Shown here: in pieces, positions 7,373 to 15,283 of the stretch
How positions within the stretch are numbered: position 1 is the first letter of the stretch
Layout: each line of letters begins with the position of its first letter
Source of the DNA: Duganella callida
GTDB taxonomy: Bacteria > Pseudomonadota > Gammaproteobacteria > Burkholderiales > Burkholderiaceae_D
Direction of reading: 5' to 3'
Length of the DNA: 43,264 nt
NCBI RefSeq assembly: GCF_004614165.1
Contig: NZ_SPVG01000275.1
Span: 1 to 43,264 of the forward strand
Position numbers and translations under genes: made by a program
The notes under the pieces: generated by a model
The model's input: only the letters and a program-made list of their open reading frames with translations
Databases searched by the model: none
Told to the model about the DNA's origin: nothing

Positions 7373-8486
7373 AGTCCCGGTAGCGCGCGGCGTAAGCCCG
7401 CGCTGCCTGACGGAAGCCGGGATCGTCCAGCACCCGCCGTGCCGCCGCGCGCCAGTCGGAAGATGGCGACAGCAAGGCGGCGTTGTAACCCGCGCCGCTG
7501 GCCGCCACGCGACACGCGGTGAGGAACTGTTCGGTATGCGAGGGCAGCATCAGCAAAGGCACGCCGGCCAATAAGGCCTGCGCCAGCGTGGCCTCGCCGG
7601 CATGCGTGACGCAGATCTCGGCCTGCGCCAGCGCCAGCTGCAACGATAGCGGCCGTTCGGCATACAACACCCGCTCGCTGAGCACAGGCGGCGCAGCGCC
7701 GGCCGCCACTTCGGGCACGTAGGCCAGCACGCGGCAGCCCTCATCCACCAACGCCTGCAGCGCTGTGCCATACGCGGCGTGGGTCGCCTTCAGATAAGCG
7801 AAGACTTTCGGCCCGTCGCCGTCCGGCCAGTGCGGGACGATGCCGCCATCCGGCACAAAGCTGGGGCCGAGCCATTCCGCGCCGGCGCGCTGCCACGGAT
7901 CGAGTTCGGCCCAGGTGCACAGCAGCGGCAGGTCGCCCAGAAACACATCCGACGCATGCGCGTACGGCGCCGCGCCATGTTCGGCCAATACCGCGTTGGC
8001 CGTCGCCAGCATGCGCGCTTGCGAGGCCGGCAAGCGCTCCGCATCGCGCCACGCGGGCAAAGGCTGGGCCGACGGCGGCATGTTGTAGCCATTGCCGACC
8101 GACGCGCTGCGCAGCCCCATGCTGCGCGCCGCCAGCAGCGCGGTCGGCGCAAAATCCGCCACCACCAGGTCCGGGCGCAGCAACGCGAACATGGCGCGCC
8201 AGCCCGCCACCAGGCCGCGCAATGCGACCGGTTCCAGATACCCGCAGTGGAACAGCACCTCGGCCAGATTGCCCGGCGGCGGCAGGCCCGCGGCCTGGTG
8301 CAGCCACACCGGCGCCTGCAGCCGCGCCACGTCCAGCCCGGCCAGCAGCGCATCGGTGTGCATCAGGTCGCGCAGGCTCATGGTCACGCGGTGGCCGCGC
8401 GCCAGCAGCGCCTGTGCCAGCATCTTCAGGCGGCCGGCGTGTCCCAGCCCGCCACCCAGTTCCCAGCACAGGTGGACATGCGCCAC
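7314..8486 (-). CDS. GT1-type (UDP-glycosyltransferase/MGT-like) glycosyltransferase
   Basis: This 390-residue GT-B glycosyltransferase probably transfers a sugar from a UDP-sugar to a small molecule or lipid. The N-terminus WELGGGLGHAGRLKMLAQAL is the Rossmann acceptor domain. The C-terminal donor site has HAGEATLAQALLAGVPLLMLP followed by SHTEQ, matching the PSPG-like motif H-x-G-x-x-T/x-E-A-x-x-x-G-x-P plus a terminal EQ. I chose GTG 8486: it sits two bases after the HAD stop and has a GGAGGAGGG Shine-Dalgarno inside the HAD 3' end. A 41-residue extension to 8609 would be low-complexity read-through of the HAD gene. It is last in the leftward MBL/nitrobindin/HAD/GT cluster. The acceptor is unknown. 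Confidence 0.85.
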   Translation of the reverse strand: MAHVHLCWELGGGLGHAGRLKMLAQALLARGHRVTMSLRDLMHTDALLAGLDVARLQAPVWLHQAAGLPPPGNLAEVLFHCGYLEPVALRGLVAGWRAMFALLRPDLVVADFAPTALLAARSMGLRSASVGNGYNMPPSAQPLPAWRDAERLPASQARMLATANAVLAEHGAAPYAHASDVFLGDLPLLCTWAELDPWQRAGAEWLGPSFVPDGGIVPHWPDGDGPKVFAYLKATHAAYGTALQALVDEGCRVLAYVPEVAAGAAPPVLSERVLYAERPLSLQLALAQAEICVTHAGEATLAQALLAGVPLLMLPSHTEQFLTACRVAASGAGYNAALLSPSSDWRAAARRVLDDPGFRQAARAYAARYRDFSQHRLNQRLAALLEARLA

Positions 8487-8488
8487 GG

Positions 8489-9145
8489 TCAGCCCTCCTC
8501 CGCCACCAGCGCTTCGATCTCCGCCCGCACCTGCGGCAGCGTATCGACCACGCGCCAGGCGCCGGGAAAATCGTGGTGACGGGTCAGCGCGTTGCGCAGG
8601 ATGATGCAACGGATGCCGGCCGCCGTCGCCGCCTGCAGCCCGCGCGGCGAATCCTCGACCACCAGCGCTTCGTCGGCGCGCACGCCCATGCGCGCGAGTC
8701 CCAACAGGTACGGCTCGGGCGACGGCTTGCTGTTGGCGTAGGATTCATGCGTCAGCACGAATTCGAAATGCCGGCGCAGATCCAGGCGCGCGTGGATGAT
8801 GTCGAAATGCGCGGCGTTCGAACTGGTGACCACGCCCATGCGCAGGCGCGGCGCCAGCGCCGCCAGCACCTCGGCCGCGCCATCGATGGCCGGAATCGGC
8901 TGGGACGCCAGCCGCGCCGCATAGCGGATATTGCGGCCTTCGCGCTCGGCTTCGATCTGCGCCGCGCTCAGGCGCGGCTCGAGCAGGTGCCACGCGCCGC
9001 AATTGTCGGCCAGGTACCAGTCGAAGAAATGCTGCGCGCTGAGCTCCAGGCCCAATGGCCGGAACAGATCGCGGTTGGCTTCGTAAAACAGTTGTTCGGT
9101 ATCGACCAGAACACCGTCGTTATCCCACAGGATCGCGCGCAGCAT
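8489..9145 (-). CDS. HAD-superfamily phosphatase/phosphomutase (subfamily IA)
   Basis: This 218-residue protein shows all four HAD motifs. Motif I is LWDNDGVLVDTE, with nucleophile and acid/base Asp at positions 8 and 10. Motif II is the Thr/Ser of VVTSSN, motif III the Lys of SKPSPEPY, and motif IV is VVEDSPRGLQAA. The helical cap between motifs I and II is typical of beta-phosphoglucomutase and phosphoglycolate phosphatase relatives, so a sugar phosphate or similar small phosphoester is the likely substrate. One base separates its ATG from the nitrobindin-like stop, and the glycosyltransferase follows two bases after its own stop. This tight packing suggests joint action on a sugar-nucleotide pathway (inference). 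Confidence 0.88.
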   Translation of the reverse strand: MLRAILWDNDGVLVDTEQLFYEANRDLFRPLGLELSAQHFFDWYLADNCGAWHLLEPRLSAAQIEAEREGRNIRYAARLASQPIPAIDGAAEVLAALAPRLRMGVVTSSNAAHFDIIHARLDLRRHFEFVLTHESYANSKPSPEPYLLGLARMGVRADEALVVEDSPRGLQAATAAGIRCIILRNALTRHHDFPGAWRVVDTLPQVRAEIEALVAEEG

Positions 9146-9146
9146 G

Positions 9147-9785
9147 TCAGGCCGGCACGCCGCTCGCGAGGGGATTCGGCAGCGGCTCGGTCACCTTGTG
9201 CAGCAGGTTGCGGTCGACGTGGTGGAACTCTTCCTCGCCGCGCAGCAGCATCACGGTATCTTCCTCGTAGCCCCAGGTGCCGTCGTCGTTGATGGTGACC
9301 TTGATGCGGTATTCCACCGTCTTGAAACCGTATTCGAGGAAAGGGTTCGAGCGGATGCCGTAAGTGTCGGAATCCAGCCGCGCCACCAGTTCGAACTCCC
9401 TCGCATCCGGCGCCACCACCGCCGACGCCATCGCGATCTGGCCGCGCGGGATGCCGAGCGTCTGGATCACGGTATTGGTCTCGGGTTCCCACAGCCAGTA
9501 GCCGACCTGCTCGTGATAGGTCTTGACGTTGTCCGGCTTGTTCACGATGATCAGGTAACGCAGGCCATAGAACAGCTGGGGGCCATTGGTCACCGGGTCG
9601 ATCGGATGCAGCTCGATGCGCTCCACGTACGCCTGCTTGCGCGCGCCGTCGGCCTTGGGTTTGATATCCAGTCCGCGCTCGCCTTTCCAGATGCCGGCCA
9701 TCGGGCGCAGCGGGCCGAGGTTGTCCAGCGTGTTGATGTCGACCGGCGACGGTTCGGTGTAGATATCCTGCGAAAACTCAGTCAT
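9147..9785 (-). CDS. Nitrobindin-like haem-binding beta-barrel protein (DUF1794)
   Basis: This 212-residue protein resembles the fatty-acid-binding-like nitrobindin barrel. The N-terminal GxWxGxG signature is visible as GIWKGERG, and the C-terminal strand region FHHVDRNLLHKV offers candidate His ligands for ferric haem. Family members bind NO or isomerise peroxynitrite; that chemistry is known for characterised nitrobindins and only inferred here. It is longer than a minimal nitrobindin (about 160 residues) because of extended loops. ATG 9785 starts a protein with a natural N-terminus; an upstream extension to 9911 is unsupported. It is followed at one base by the HAD gene and lies 55 bases downstream of the MBL gene. 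Confidence 0.8.
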   Translation of the reverse strand: MTEFSQDIYTEPSPVDINTLDNLGPLRPMAGIWKGERGLDIKPKADGARKQAYVERIELHPIDPVTNGPQLFYGLRYLIIVNKPDNVKTYHEQVGYWLWEPETNTVIQTLGIPRGQIAMASAVVAPDAREFELVARLDSDTYGIRSNPFLEYGFKTVEYRIKVTINDDGTWGYEEDTVMLLRGEEEFHHVDRNLLHKVTEPLPNPLASGVPA

Positions 9786-9840
9786 GTGATTCCTGTGATT
9801 GATGATGGTGACACAGGCGTTATTGTAAGGCAGCCGATGG

Positions 9841-10806
9841 CTAGAGATCGATTTCCAGGCCGTCGTAGGCCGAGACGATTTCCAGCGGCGCCTCGCAGGT
9901 GACCTCGGCATAGCGCCGCGTCTCGGCCAGCAGGCGCGAGATGCGCGCGTCGTCGTGGAACGGCTCGTGGTGGAACAGGCAAAGCTGCCGCACGCCGGCC
10001 AGCTGGCACAGCTCCACGCCCACCACGCTGCTCGAATGGCCCCAGTCGGCCTTTACCGACACGGCATCGGCCAGCGAATACATGGCGTCGAAGATCACCA
10101 GATCCGCGCCGTGGAAGAAGTCGACGAAGGCCACGCGCTCGGCGGCGTTATCCAGCTTGTGTTCCGAATCGGTCGAATACACCATCGCCCTGCCGCCGCG
10201 CTCCAGGCGGTAGCCGTACGAATCGCCGGCGTGCAGCTGCAGCTTGGCCGTCACCTTCACATCGTTCACCATCAGCGGCACGCCGGGCTGCATCTGCACG
10301 AACTCGATGGTCGCGCCCAACTGATCGAAAGGCACCGGGAAGCTGATCGGCTCCTGCTGGCGGCGGAACGCCATCTCCAGCTCCCGGTGGCAGCCGTAGA
10401 TGATGATGCGGTTGCCCGCGATGTAGGCCGGCGTAAAGAACGGGAAACCCATGATGTGGTCCCAGTGCAGATGCGACATGAACACGTGGTAGGTCTGCGG
10501 CTGCCCCGGACCGTACTTCGCCAGCTTGGCGCCGGCCAGCGGGCGCACGCCCGAACCCATGTCGAGGATGATGTGCTCGTGCACCGTGTCCGCATCCCAG
10601 GCTAGCACTTCCACACAGCTCGAGTTGCCGCCGTAACTGCCGCGCACGTCGAACGGCAGCTGGTCGACATAAGCACTGATCTTGTCGGCGCTGTCGAGTT
10701 CACGGCCGACCGCGCCTTCCAGCGCCGCCACCACTTTCGCACGGACCTGCTGATGCGTCAACGCCACCGGCAGCGAGCCGCGGGCACCCCAGATGCGTAC
10801 CTTCAT
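9841..10806 (-). CDS. MBL-fold metallo-hydrolase
   Basis: This 321-residue metallo-beta-lactamase-fold hydrolase has the metal-binding motif SHLHWDHIMGFPFF (HxHxDH) near residue 120. Further candidate ligands are the Asp of YSTDSE and HHEPFHDD near the end. The opening KVRIWGARGSLPV is typical of a subgroup related to RNase Z and cyclic-nucleotide phosphodiesterases; this group usually cleaves phosphodiester or ester bonds with two zinc or iron ions. ATG 10806 gives this normal N-terminus; the frame extends upstream to 10926, but with unrelated sequence. It is first in the leftward cluster and divergent from the purine permease across about 158 bases. The substrate is unknown. Confidence 0.85.
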   Translation of the reverse strand: MKVRIWGARGSLPVALTHQQVRAKVVAALEGAVGRELDSADKISAYVDQLPFDVRGSYGGNSSCVEVLAWDADTVHEHIILDMGSGVRPLAGAKLAKYGPGQPQTYHVFMSHLHWDHIMGFPFFTPAYIAGNRIIIYGCHRELEMAFRRQQEPISFPVPFDQLGATIEFVQMQPGVPLMVNDVKVTAKLQLHAGDSYGYRLERGGRAMVYSTDSEHKLDNAAERVAFVDFFHGADLVIFDAMYSLADAVSVKADWGHSSSVVGVELCQLAGVRQLCLFHHEPFHDDARISRLLAETRRYAEVTCEAPLEIVSAYDGLEIDL

Positions 10807-10964
10807 GCAGCGGCACCCGGCAAAATCGTGTGTAAATCCATAGCAGAGACCTGGAGTGAATGAGACAACTATTTTTGCATTATCACATTCTTTTGTACGT
10901 TTGGCACCACCGAATGCAACCGGCATCCATGGTATTCTTCGCCCTTTGCAGCAGTGGAGCGCGC

Positions 10965-12263
10965 ATGCCGTCCCTGAATCGATTCTTCAAGCTCGCTGAA
11001 CACGGCACCAACATCCGTACCGAAGTCGTGGCCGGCGCGACCACGTTCCTGACGATGGCCTACATCATCTTCGTCAATCCCGCCATCCTGGGCGACGCCG
11101 GCGTACCGAAGGACGCGGTGTTCGTCGCCACCTGTCTGGCCGCCGCGCTGGGCACCCTGATCATGGGCCTGTACGCCAACTACCCGATCGGCATGGCGCC
11201 GGGCATGGGCCTGAACGCCTACTTCGCCTATGCGGTCGTGCTGGGGATGGGGGTGCCGTGGCAATCGGCGCTGGGTGCGGTATTCATCTCCGGCTGCCTG
11301 TTCATTCTGGTCAGCCTGTTCAAGGTGCGCGAGCATATCGTCAACGGCATACCGCCCTCGTTGCGGGTCGCGATCACGGTGGGACTGGGACTGTTCCTGG
11401 CGCTGATCGCGCTGAAGAGCGCCGGCGTGGTGGTCGCCAACCCGGAAACCCTGGTGCGCGTGGGCGACATGCACAATCCGCACACCATCATGGCCATCTT
11501 CGGCTTCCTGCTGATCGTCACGCTGGACCGGCTGAACGTACCGGGCGCGCTGTTGATCGGCATCGTCGCGGTGACGGTGCTGAGCTTCTTCTTCGGCGGG
11601 AACACCTTCCACGGCTTCATGTCGCTGCCGCCCTCGATCGCGCCGACGCTGCTGCATCTGGATTTACAGGGCGCGCTGCATCTGGGCCTGTTCAATGTGG
11701 TGCTGGTGTTCTTCCTGGTCGAACTGTTCGATGCGACCGGCACCCTGATGGGCGTCGCCAGCCGCGCGGGCCTGCTGGTCGGCGGCCGCATGCAGCGTCT
11801 GAACAAGGCGCTGCTGGCCGACAGTTGCGCCATTGTCGCCGGTTCCATGCTGGGCACCTCCAGCACCACGGCCTATCTGGAAAGCGCGGCCGGCGTGCAG
11901 GCCGGCGGCCGCACCGGCCTGACCGCGGTGGTGGTGGCGCTGCTGTTCCTGGCCGCGCTGCTGTTCGCGCCGATCGCCGGCGTGGTACCGGCCTACGCCA
12001 CCGCGCCGGCGCTGCTGTTCGTGGCCTGCCTGATGCTGCGCGACCTGACCGACGTCGACTGGAGCGACACCACCGAAAGCGTGCCGGCCGCGATCACCGC
12101 GCTGGTGATCCCCTTCACCTACTCGATCGCGCACGGCATCGCGTTCGGCTTCATCACCTACGCCGGCCTGAAACTGTCGACCGGGCAGGCGCGCAAGGTC
12201 AGGCCGGTGGTGTGGGTCATCGCCATCGTTTTCCTGATCAAATACAGTGTTGTAGCGGCCTGA
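10965..12263 (+). CDS. NCS2-family (AzgA-like) guanine/hypoxanthine permease
   Basis: This 432-residue protein has about 12-14 hydrophobic segments and is an inner-membrane nucleobase:cation symporter. The N-terminus TEVVAGATTFLTMAYIIFVNP and the following GMAPGMGLNAYFAY are characteristic of the AzgA/PbuG branch that imports adenine, guanine or hypoxanthine. The internal LFDATGTLMGVA and GTSSTTAYLESAAG motifs fit its substrate-binding half-helices. ATG 10965 has GTGGAG about six bases upstream. I saw no purine-riboswitch-like fold in the ~158-base leader, which would in any case be unexpected in this phylum. Its 3' end overlaps the convergent ACT-like gene by 26 bases. purT lies 3 kb away, so purine genes are nearby but not adjacent. 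Confidence 0.92.
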   Translation: MPSLNRFFKLAEHGTNIRTEVVAGATTFLTMAYIIFVNPAILGDAGVPKDAVFVATCLAAALGTLIMGLYANYPIGMAPGMGLNAYFAYAVVLGMGVPWQSALGAVFISGCLFILVSLFKVREHIVNGIPPSLRVAITVGLGLFLALIALKSAGVVVANPETLVRVGDMHNPHTIMAIFGFLLIVTLDRLNVPGALLIGIVAVTVLSFFFGGNTFHGFMSLPPSIAPTLLHLDLQGALHLGLFNVVLVFFLVELFDATGTLMGVASRAGLLVGGRMQRLNKALLADSCAIVAGSMLGTSSTTAYLESAAGVQAGGRTGLTAVVVALLFLAALLFAPIAGVVPAYATAPALLFVACLMLRDLTDVDWSDTTESVPAAITALVIPFTYSIAHGIAFGFITYAGLKLSTGQARKVRPVVWVIAIVFLIKYSVVAA

Positions 12264-12528
12264 CGGCGTTGGACACCACCAGCGACGGCATCTCGCGGAT
12301 GGGCAGGATGCCGATCAGGTTGTGCAGCCGCATGCGACATAAGATCAGAATATCTTCCTCCTGCGCCGCGACGCGCAGCAAGACCTCCATGCCGTGCGGC
12401 GTAGCCGTGGTGCGCAGGCTGCGCAGATCGATGCCGAGCCGCCGCACCACCTGCAATGCCGCTTCCAGCGTGGCGATCGGGGCATCCGGCTCGATGGTGA
12501 AGCGGTAGGTTTTTTGTGTGGTATCCAT
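12238..12528 (-). CDS. Small ACT-domain-like protein
   Basis: This 96-residue soluble protein has a pattern that fits an ACT fold: strand YRFTIEP, helix ATLEAALQVVRRLG, strand IDLRSLRTTATPHGMEVLLRVAA, then helix EEDILILCRMRLHNLIGI. It resembles the small regulatory subunit of acetolactate synthase (IlvM-like), but no large subunit is present, so an amino-acid-sensing role is only a guess. The start at ATG 12528 avoids a longer, unlikely N-terminus. It is divergently arranged with the Lrp/AsnC gene, a regulator that itself binds amino acids, and its 3' end overlaps the permease gene by 26 bases. Confidence 0.7.
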   Translation of the reverse strand: MDTTQKTYRFTIEPDAPIATLEAALQVVRRLGIDLRSLRTTATPHGMEVLLRVAAQEEDILILCRMRLHNLIGILPIREMPSLVVSNAVRPLQHCI

Positions 12529-12578
12529 GCTGTCAGCATAACCACGATGGTCAGAAATAGGCTTCCGAATTTTATGGC

Positions 12579-12591
12579 ATTTTGCCAAAAT
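12579..12591. promoter_or_regulatory. Palindrome ATTTTGCCAAAAT in the Lrp/ACT divergent region
   Basis: This perfect 13-base palindrome (6-bp arms, one central base) lies between the divergent starts at 12528 and 12656 in AT-richer DNA. Lrp/AsnC proteins usually autoregulate through AT-rich dyads, so it is a candidate autoregulatory site. Binding is inferred. Confidence 0.4.
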
Positions 12592-12655
12592 CGCAGCATA
12601 TCCTTCTGCTCAGTGTAAAATTGCCGGAATATCCATCTTTTGAAGCCTATATTCC

Positions 12656-13114
12656 ATGGAAATCGACGAACTGGATCGCCGCATCCTGCGCGAATTGCGC
12701 GCCGACGGACGCCTGAGCAATACCAGGCTGGCCGAAAAAGTCGGCCTGTCCACCACACCGTGCTGGAACCGCGTGCGCGCGCTGGAGGAACGCGGCATGA
12801 TCGAAGGTTACACCGCCCTGCTGAGTCAGACCGCGCTTGGCTACCCCGACACCGTCATCATCGAAGTGACGCTGGACCGCCATGACGATGACATCTTCGA
12901 TAAATTCGGCAAGGCGCTGGCCCAGCTGCCCGAGGTGATGGAAGCCTATCTGCTGACCGGCGATTACGATTATCTGATCAAGGTGGCAGTGGCGGGCACC
13001 GCGGGCTACGAGGAATTCCTGCGCAAAAAACTCTATCGTTTGCCGGGGCTCAAGCACAGCCGCTCGACCTTCGTGCTGCGCTGCCTGAAGCGTGCCCACT
13101 CGGTCGAACCGTGA
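12656..13114 (+). CDS. Lrp/AsnC-family transcriptional regulator
   Basis: This 152-residue regulator has an N-terminal winged helix-turn-helix (LDRRILRELRADGRLSNTRLAEKVGLSTTPCWNRVRALEERGMI, residues ~5-50). A C-terminal RAM/ACT-like ligand-binding domain follows (VIIEVTLDRHDD, then EAYLLTGDYDYLIKVAVAG, the conserved G-D-Y-D-Y/L motif). Such proteins form octamers, sense amino acids and often control amino-acid transport or catabolism. No transporter or catabolic target is adjacent other than the divergent ACT-like gene. Autoregulation through the upstream palindrome is likely (inference). Length and architecture are normal for the family. Confidence 0.93.
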   Translation: MEIDELDRRILRELRADGRLSNTRLAEKVGLSTTPCWNRVRALEERGMIEGYTALLSQTALGYPDTVIIEVTLDRHDDDIFDKFGKALAQLPEVMEAYLLTGDYDYLIKVAVAGTAGYEEFLRKKLYRLPGLKHSRSTFVLRCLKRAHSVEP

Positions 13115-13117
13115 CTA

Positions 13118-13133
13118 TGTACGCTTGCGTACA
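13118..13133. promoter_or_regulatory. Inverted repeat TGTACGC-TT-GCGTACA
   Basis: Seven-base perfect arms flank a two-base centre. The repeat starts three bases after the Lrp-type stop codon and lies 56 bases before the crystallin/glycine-zipper start. There is no T-run, so it is not a standard terminator. It resembles a dimeric-regulator operator for the downstream gene. Confidence 0.4.
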
Positions 13134-13188
13134 GAGGCACACGGCAAATCGGTCCATGCTCAGGCTTCATCCATAAAAGGAGAAGACG

Positions 13189-13989
13189 ATGAACAACAGC
13201 ATGAAGATCGCCGTGGCCGCCGCCGCACTCGGCATGGCCACGCAAGCCTTCGCACAAATCACTTTTTACGAGGGAGACGGCTTGCGCGGCCGCGCCTACA
13301 CGGCCAACGGCCAGGTGCGCGACCTGGGGCGCGTCGGCTACAACGACCGCGCCTCGTCGGTGGTGGTCGATCGCGGCCAGTGGGAAGTCTGCGAGGACGC
13401 CAATTTCCGCGGCCAGTGCATGATCCTGCGGCGCGGCAGCTACGAGTCGCTGCGCGGCATGGGCCTCAACAACCGCATCTCTTCGGTGCGGCCGGTGAAG
13501 GCGCGCGACCGCTATGACAATGAAGCGCCGCCGCCGATCGCGCAGCCGAGCTATGAATGGCGCCGCCGCGCCGGTGAGCGCATCATCGAAGTGCCGGTGA
13601 GTTCCGTGCACGCCGTGGTCGGGCCGCCGGAACAACGCTGCTGGGTCGAGCGTCAGCAAGTGCAGGAGCCGCCGCGCGCCAATCCCGGCGGCGTGATCGC
13701 CGGTGCGCTGATCGGCGGCATCCTGGGGCACCAGATCGGCGGCGGCACCGGCCGCACGGTGGCCACCGCGGGCGGCGCCATCGCCGGCGCGGCGGTCGGC
13801 AATAACGTCGCCAACCAGAACAACGTCTCCACCCGCGACGTGCGCCGCTGCGAGAACGTCGGCAACCAGCAGCCGCAATACTGGGACGTGAGCTACAACT
13901 ACCGCGGCGTCGAACACCATGTCCAGATGAGCAACCCGCCGGGCAACACCGTCTCCATCAACGCCAAGACCGGCGAGCCACGCGGCTAA
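13189..13989 (+). CDS. Beta/gamma-crystallin domain plus glycine-zipper envelope protein
   Basis: This 266-residue protein has a Sec signal peptide (MNNSMKIAVAAAALGMATQAFA). Residues ~23-105 form a beta/gamma-crystallin-like unit: ITFYEGDGLRGRAY, then the second motif WEVCEDANFRGQCMILRRGSY and NNRISSVRPV. A conserved central segment follows, then a 2TM glycine zipper (GGVIAGALIGGILGHQIGGG and TAGGAIAGAAVGNNVANQ, ~165-205) of the kind in 17-kDa surface antigens and SlyB-like proteins, and finally a strand-rich tail (WDVSYNYRGVEHHVQM). It probably sits in the periplasm or outer membrane and stabilises the envelope. An AAGGAGAAG ribosome-binding site precedes ATG 13189. Confidence 0.85.
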   Translation: MNNSMKIAVAAAALGMATQAFAQITFYEGDGLRGRAYTANGQVRDLGRVGYNDRASSVVVDRGQWEVCEDANFRGQCMILRRGSYESLRGMGLNNRISSVRPVKARDRYDNEAPPPIAQPSYEWRRRAGERIIEVPVSSVHAVVGPPEQRCWVERQQVQEPPRANPGGVIAGALIGGILGHQIGGGTGRTVATAGGAIAGAAVGNNVANQNNVSTRDVRRCENVGNQQPQYWDVSYNYRGVEHHVQMSNPPGNTVSINAKTGEPRG

Positions 13990-14001
13990 AGCACCTCGAC
14001 G

Positions 14002-14029
14002 CCAGCCGCCGGCCCAGCGGCCGGCCTGG
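14002..14029. terminator. GC-rich hairpin between convergent genes
   Basis: GCCGGCC (14008-14014) pairs with GGCCGGC (14019-14025) across a CAGC loop. The stem extends outward by CCAG/CTGG with a two-base bulge. No T-run follows on either strand. Its position between the converging 13189 and 14346 genes suggests a shared, possibly weak, terminator. Confidence 0.45.
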
Positions 14030-14034
14030 TGTCA

Positions 14035-14346
14035 TCAGCGTGCACTGGCAAGACGCTGCTTGTGCAGTTCGTCCTGGACCTGCATGGTTTCGTAAGCGGT
14101 TTTCAGCGTGGCCGCATCGACGTTCACCGCCTTGCGCGGCGCCAGATCGGCCCAGCGGCTGCGCGGCGCGGCGGGCACCGGCGCATCGGCGGCGATGTGC
14201 TCCACGGGATCGGCTTGCGCCTCGCTGCCGTCAGGGCAGTCGCTGTCGGTGTACAGCACACGTCCATCGGTGTCGACGCAGCGATTGACGGCGGCGCCGG
14301 CCATGGTGGTCATCGCGGCCAGTGCCGCGCACAAGATGAGTTTCAT
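14035..14346 (-). CDS. Exported DUF4124-like small protein
   Basis: This 103-residue protein has a signal peptide (MKLILCAALAAMTTMAGAAVN). The segment RCVDTDGRVLYTDSDCPDG matches the DUF4124 pattern, in which a Cys-rich K-x-x-D-x-x-G-x-x-x-Y-x-D loop follows the signal. The remainder is Ala/Pro-rich with a C-terminal helix (LKTAYETMQVQDELHKQRLAS). It is periplasmic or surface located, function unknown. ATG 14346 has AGAAGGGG about seven bases upstream; a frame extending to 14454 lacks a signal peptide at its own start. It is convergent with the crystallin gene and divergent from the DUF481 gene. Confidence 0.78.
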   Translation of the reverse strand: MKLILCAALAAMTTMAGAAVNRCVDTDGRVLYTDSDCPDGSEAQADPVEHIAADAPVPAAPRSRWADLAPRKAVNVDAATLKTAYETMQVQDELHKQRLASAR

Positions 14347-14514
14347 GATCGTGCCCCTTCTGACAAGTGGCCCCATCATCGCTCCGAACCACCCCGCTTT
14401 CTGTACGGCCCCGCACCCCCGAAGTGCGGCATTTTCCCCACATGTCGGGTACAATACCGCCTTCTTTCGTATCCCGATACCGTGATGTCTTTACAAGACG
14501 TCCAGTTCATGCCT

Positions 14515-15267
14515 ATGAAATCTCTCCTGATCGTTTCCGCACTGGCGCTGACTTGCGGTCATGCCGCCGCCGATACCATGGACCCAGTCAACGCCCACGG
14601 CTGGAACACCTCCGCAGAACTGGGCGCGATTTCCACCTCCGGCAATACGGTCGGCACCTCGGTCACCGGCAAGCTCGACGCCAAGCAGGAGACCAGCCAG
14701 TGGAGCAATGAGTACATCCTGTCCGGTTACTTCAAGGACGAAGAGGTCACCAACGACGAAGGCCGGAAGGTGCACGAGCGCTCGGCGCAGCGCTATGCCG
14801 CTTCCGCCAAGGCAGGCTACAAGCTGCTGCACGACGACCACGGTAAACTGTTTGCGCTGGCCACCCACGTGGACGACAAATTCGGCGCCTACACGCGTTA
14901 TTCGACCATCGGCATCGGTTACGGCACCCAGACCTATCAGTCCGACACCCACACGCTGGACGTGGAAATCGGTCCCGGCTACTTCCGCGGCGTGCGCTCG
15001 GAAGGCACCACCGACAATGGCGCCACCGTCCGCGGCGCCGCGCTGCTGAAGTGGAAGCTCAGCGACAGCGCGCAGTTCAGCCAGAACGTCATCGTCGAAC
15101 GCGGCGCCGACAACGTCCATTCCCAGGCCGAAACCGCGCTGCGCACCAAGATCAACAGCACCATGCAGATGAAAGCGGCCTTCAACATCCGCAGCGACTC
15201 CAACGTCCCGGCGGACAAGAAGAACACCGACACCCAGACCTCGGTGACGCTGGTTTATTCCTTCTAA
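14515..15267 (+). CDS. DUF481 (YdiY-like) outer-membrane beta-barrel protein
   Basis: This protein of about 250 residues has a signal peptide ([20 protein letters not shown]). Repeated amphipathic strands follow, with the DUF481 hallmark [25 protein letters not shown] near the N-terminus and a last strand ending [13 protein letters not shown], whose terminal Phe is typical of proteins folded by the BAM complex. Family members are predicted salt- or stress-induced outer-membrane barrels. Three in-frame ATGs (14485, 14509, 14515) have no clear ribosome-binding site; I prefer 14515 because it gives the shortest clean signal peptide. A TACAAT -10-like box lies at 14450-14455. purT follows 16 bases downstream and may be co-transcribed. 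Confidence 0.83.
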   Translation: MKSLLIVSALALTCGHAAADTMDPVNAHGWNTSAELGAISTSGNTVGTSVTGKLDAKQETSQWSNEYILSGYFKDEEVTNDEGRKVHERSAQRYAASAKAGYKLLHDDHGKLFALATHVDDKFGAYTRYSTIGIGYGTQTYQSDTHTLDVEIGPGYFRGVRSEGTTDNGATVRGAALLKWKLSDSAQFSQNVIVERGADNVHSQAETALRTKINSTMQMKAAFNIRSDSNVPADKKNTDTQTSVTLVYSF

Positions 15268-15283
15268 CCTCACCGACATCCAT

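Noticed and set aside
10807-10964. Possible purine riboswitch ahead of the NCS2 permease
   Set aside because: No conserved purine-aptamer loop sequences or three-way junction could be drawn from the leader.
14411-14429. Hairpin CCGCAC-N7-GTGCGG before the DUF481 gene as a terminator or sRNA
   Set aside because: Only a six-base stem with a weak, interrupted T-tract and no gene on the plus strand reading into it; too little support.
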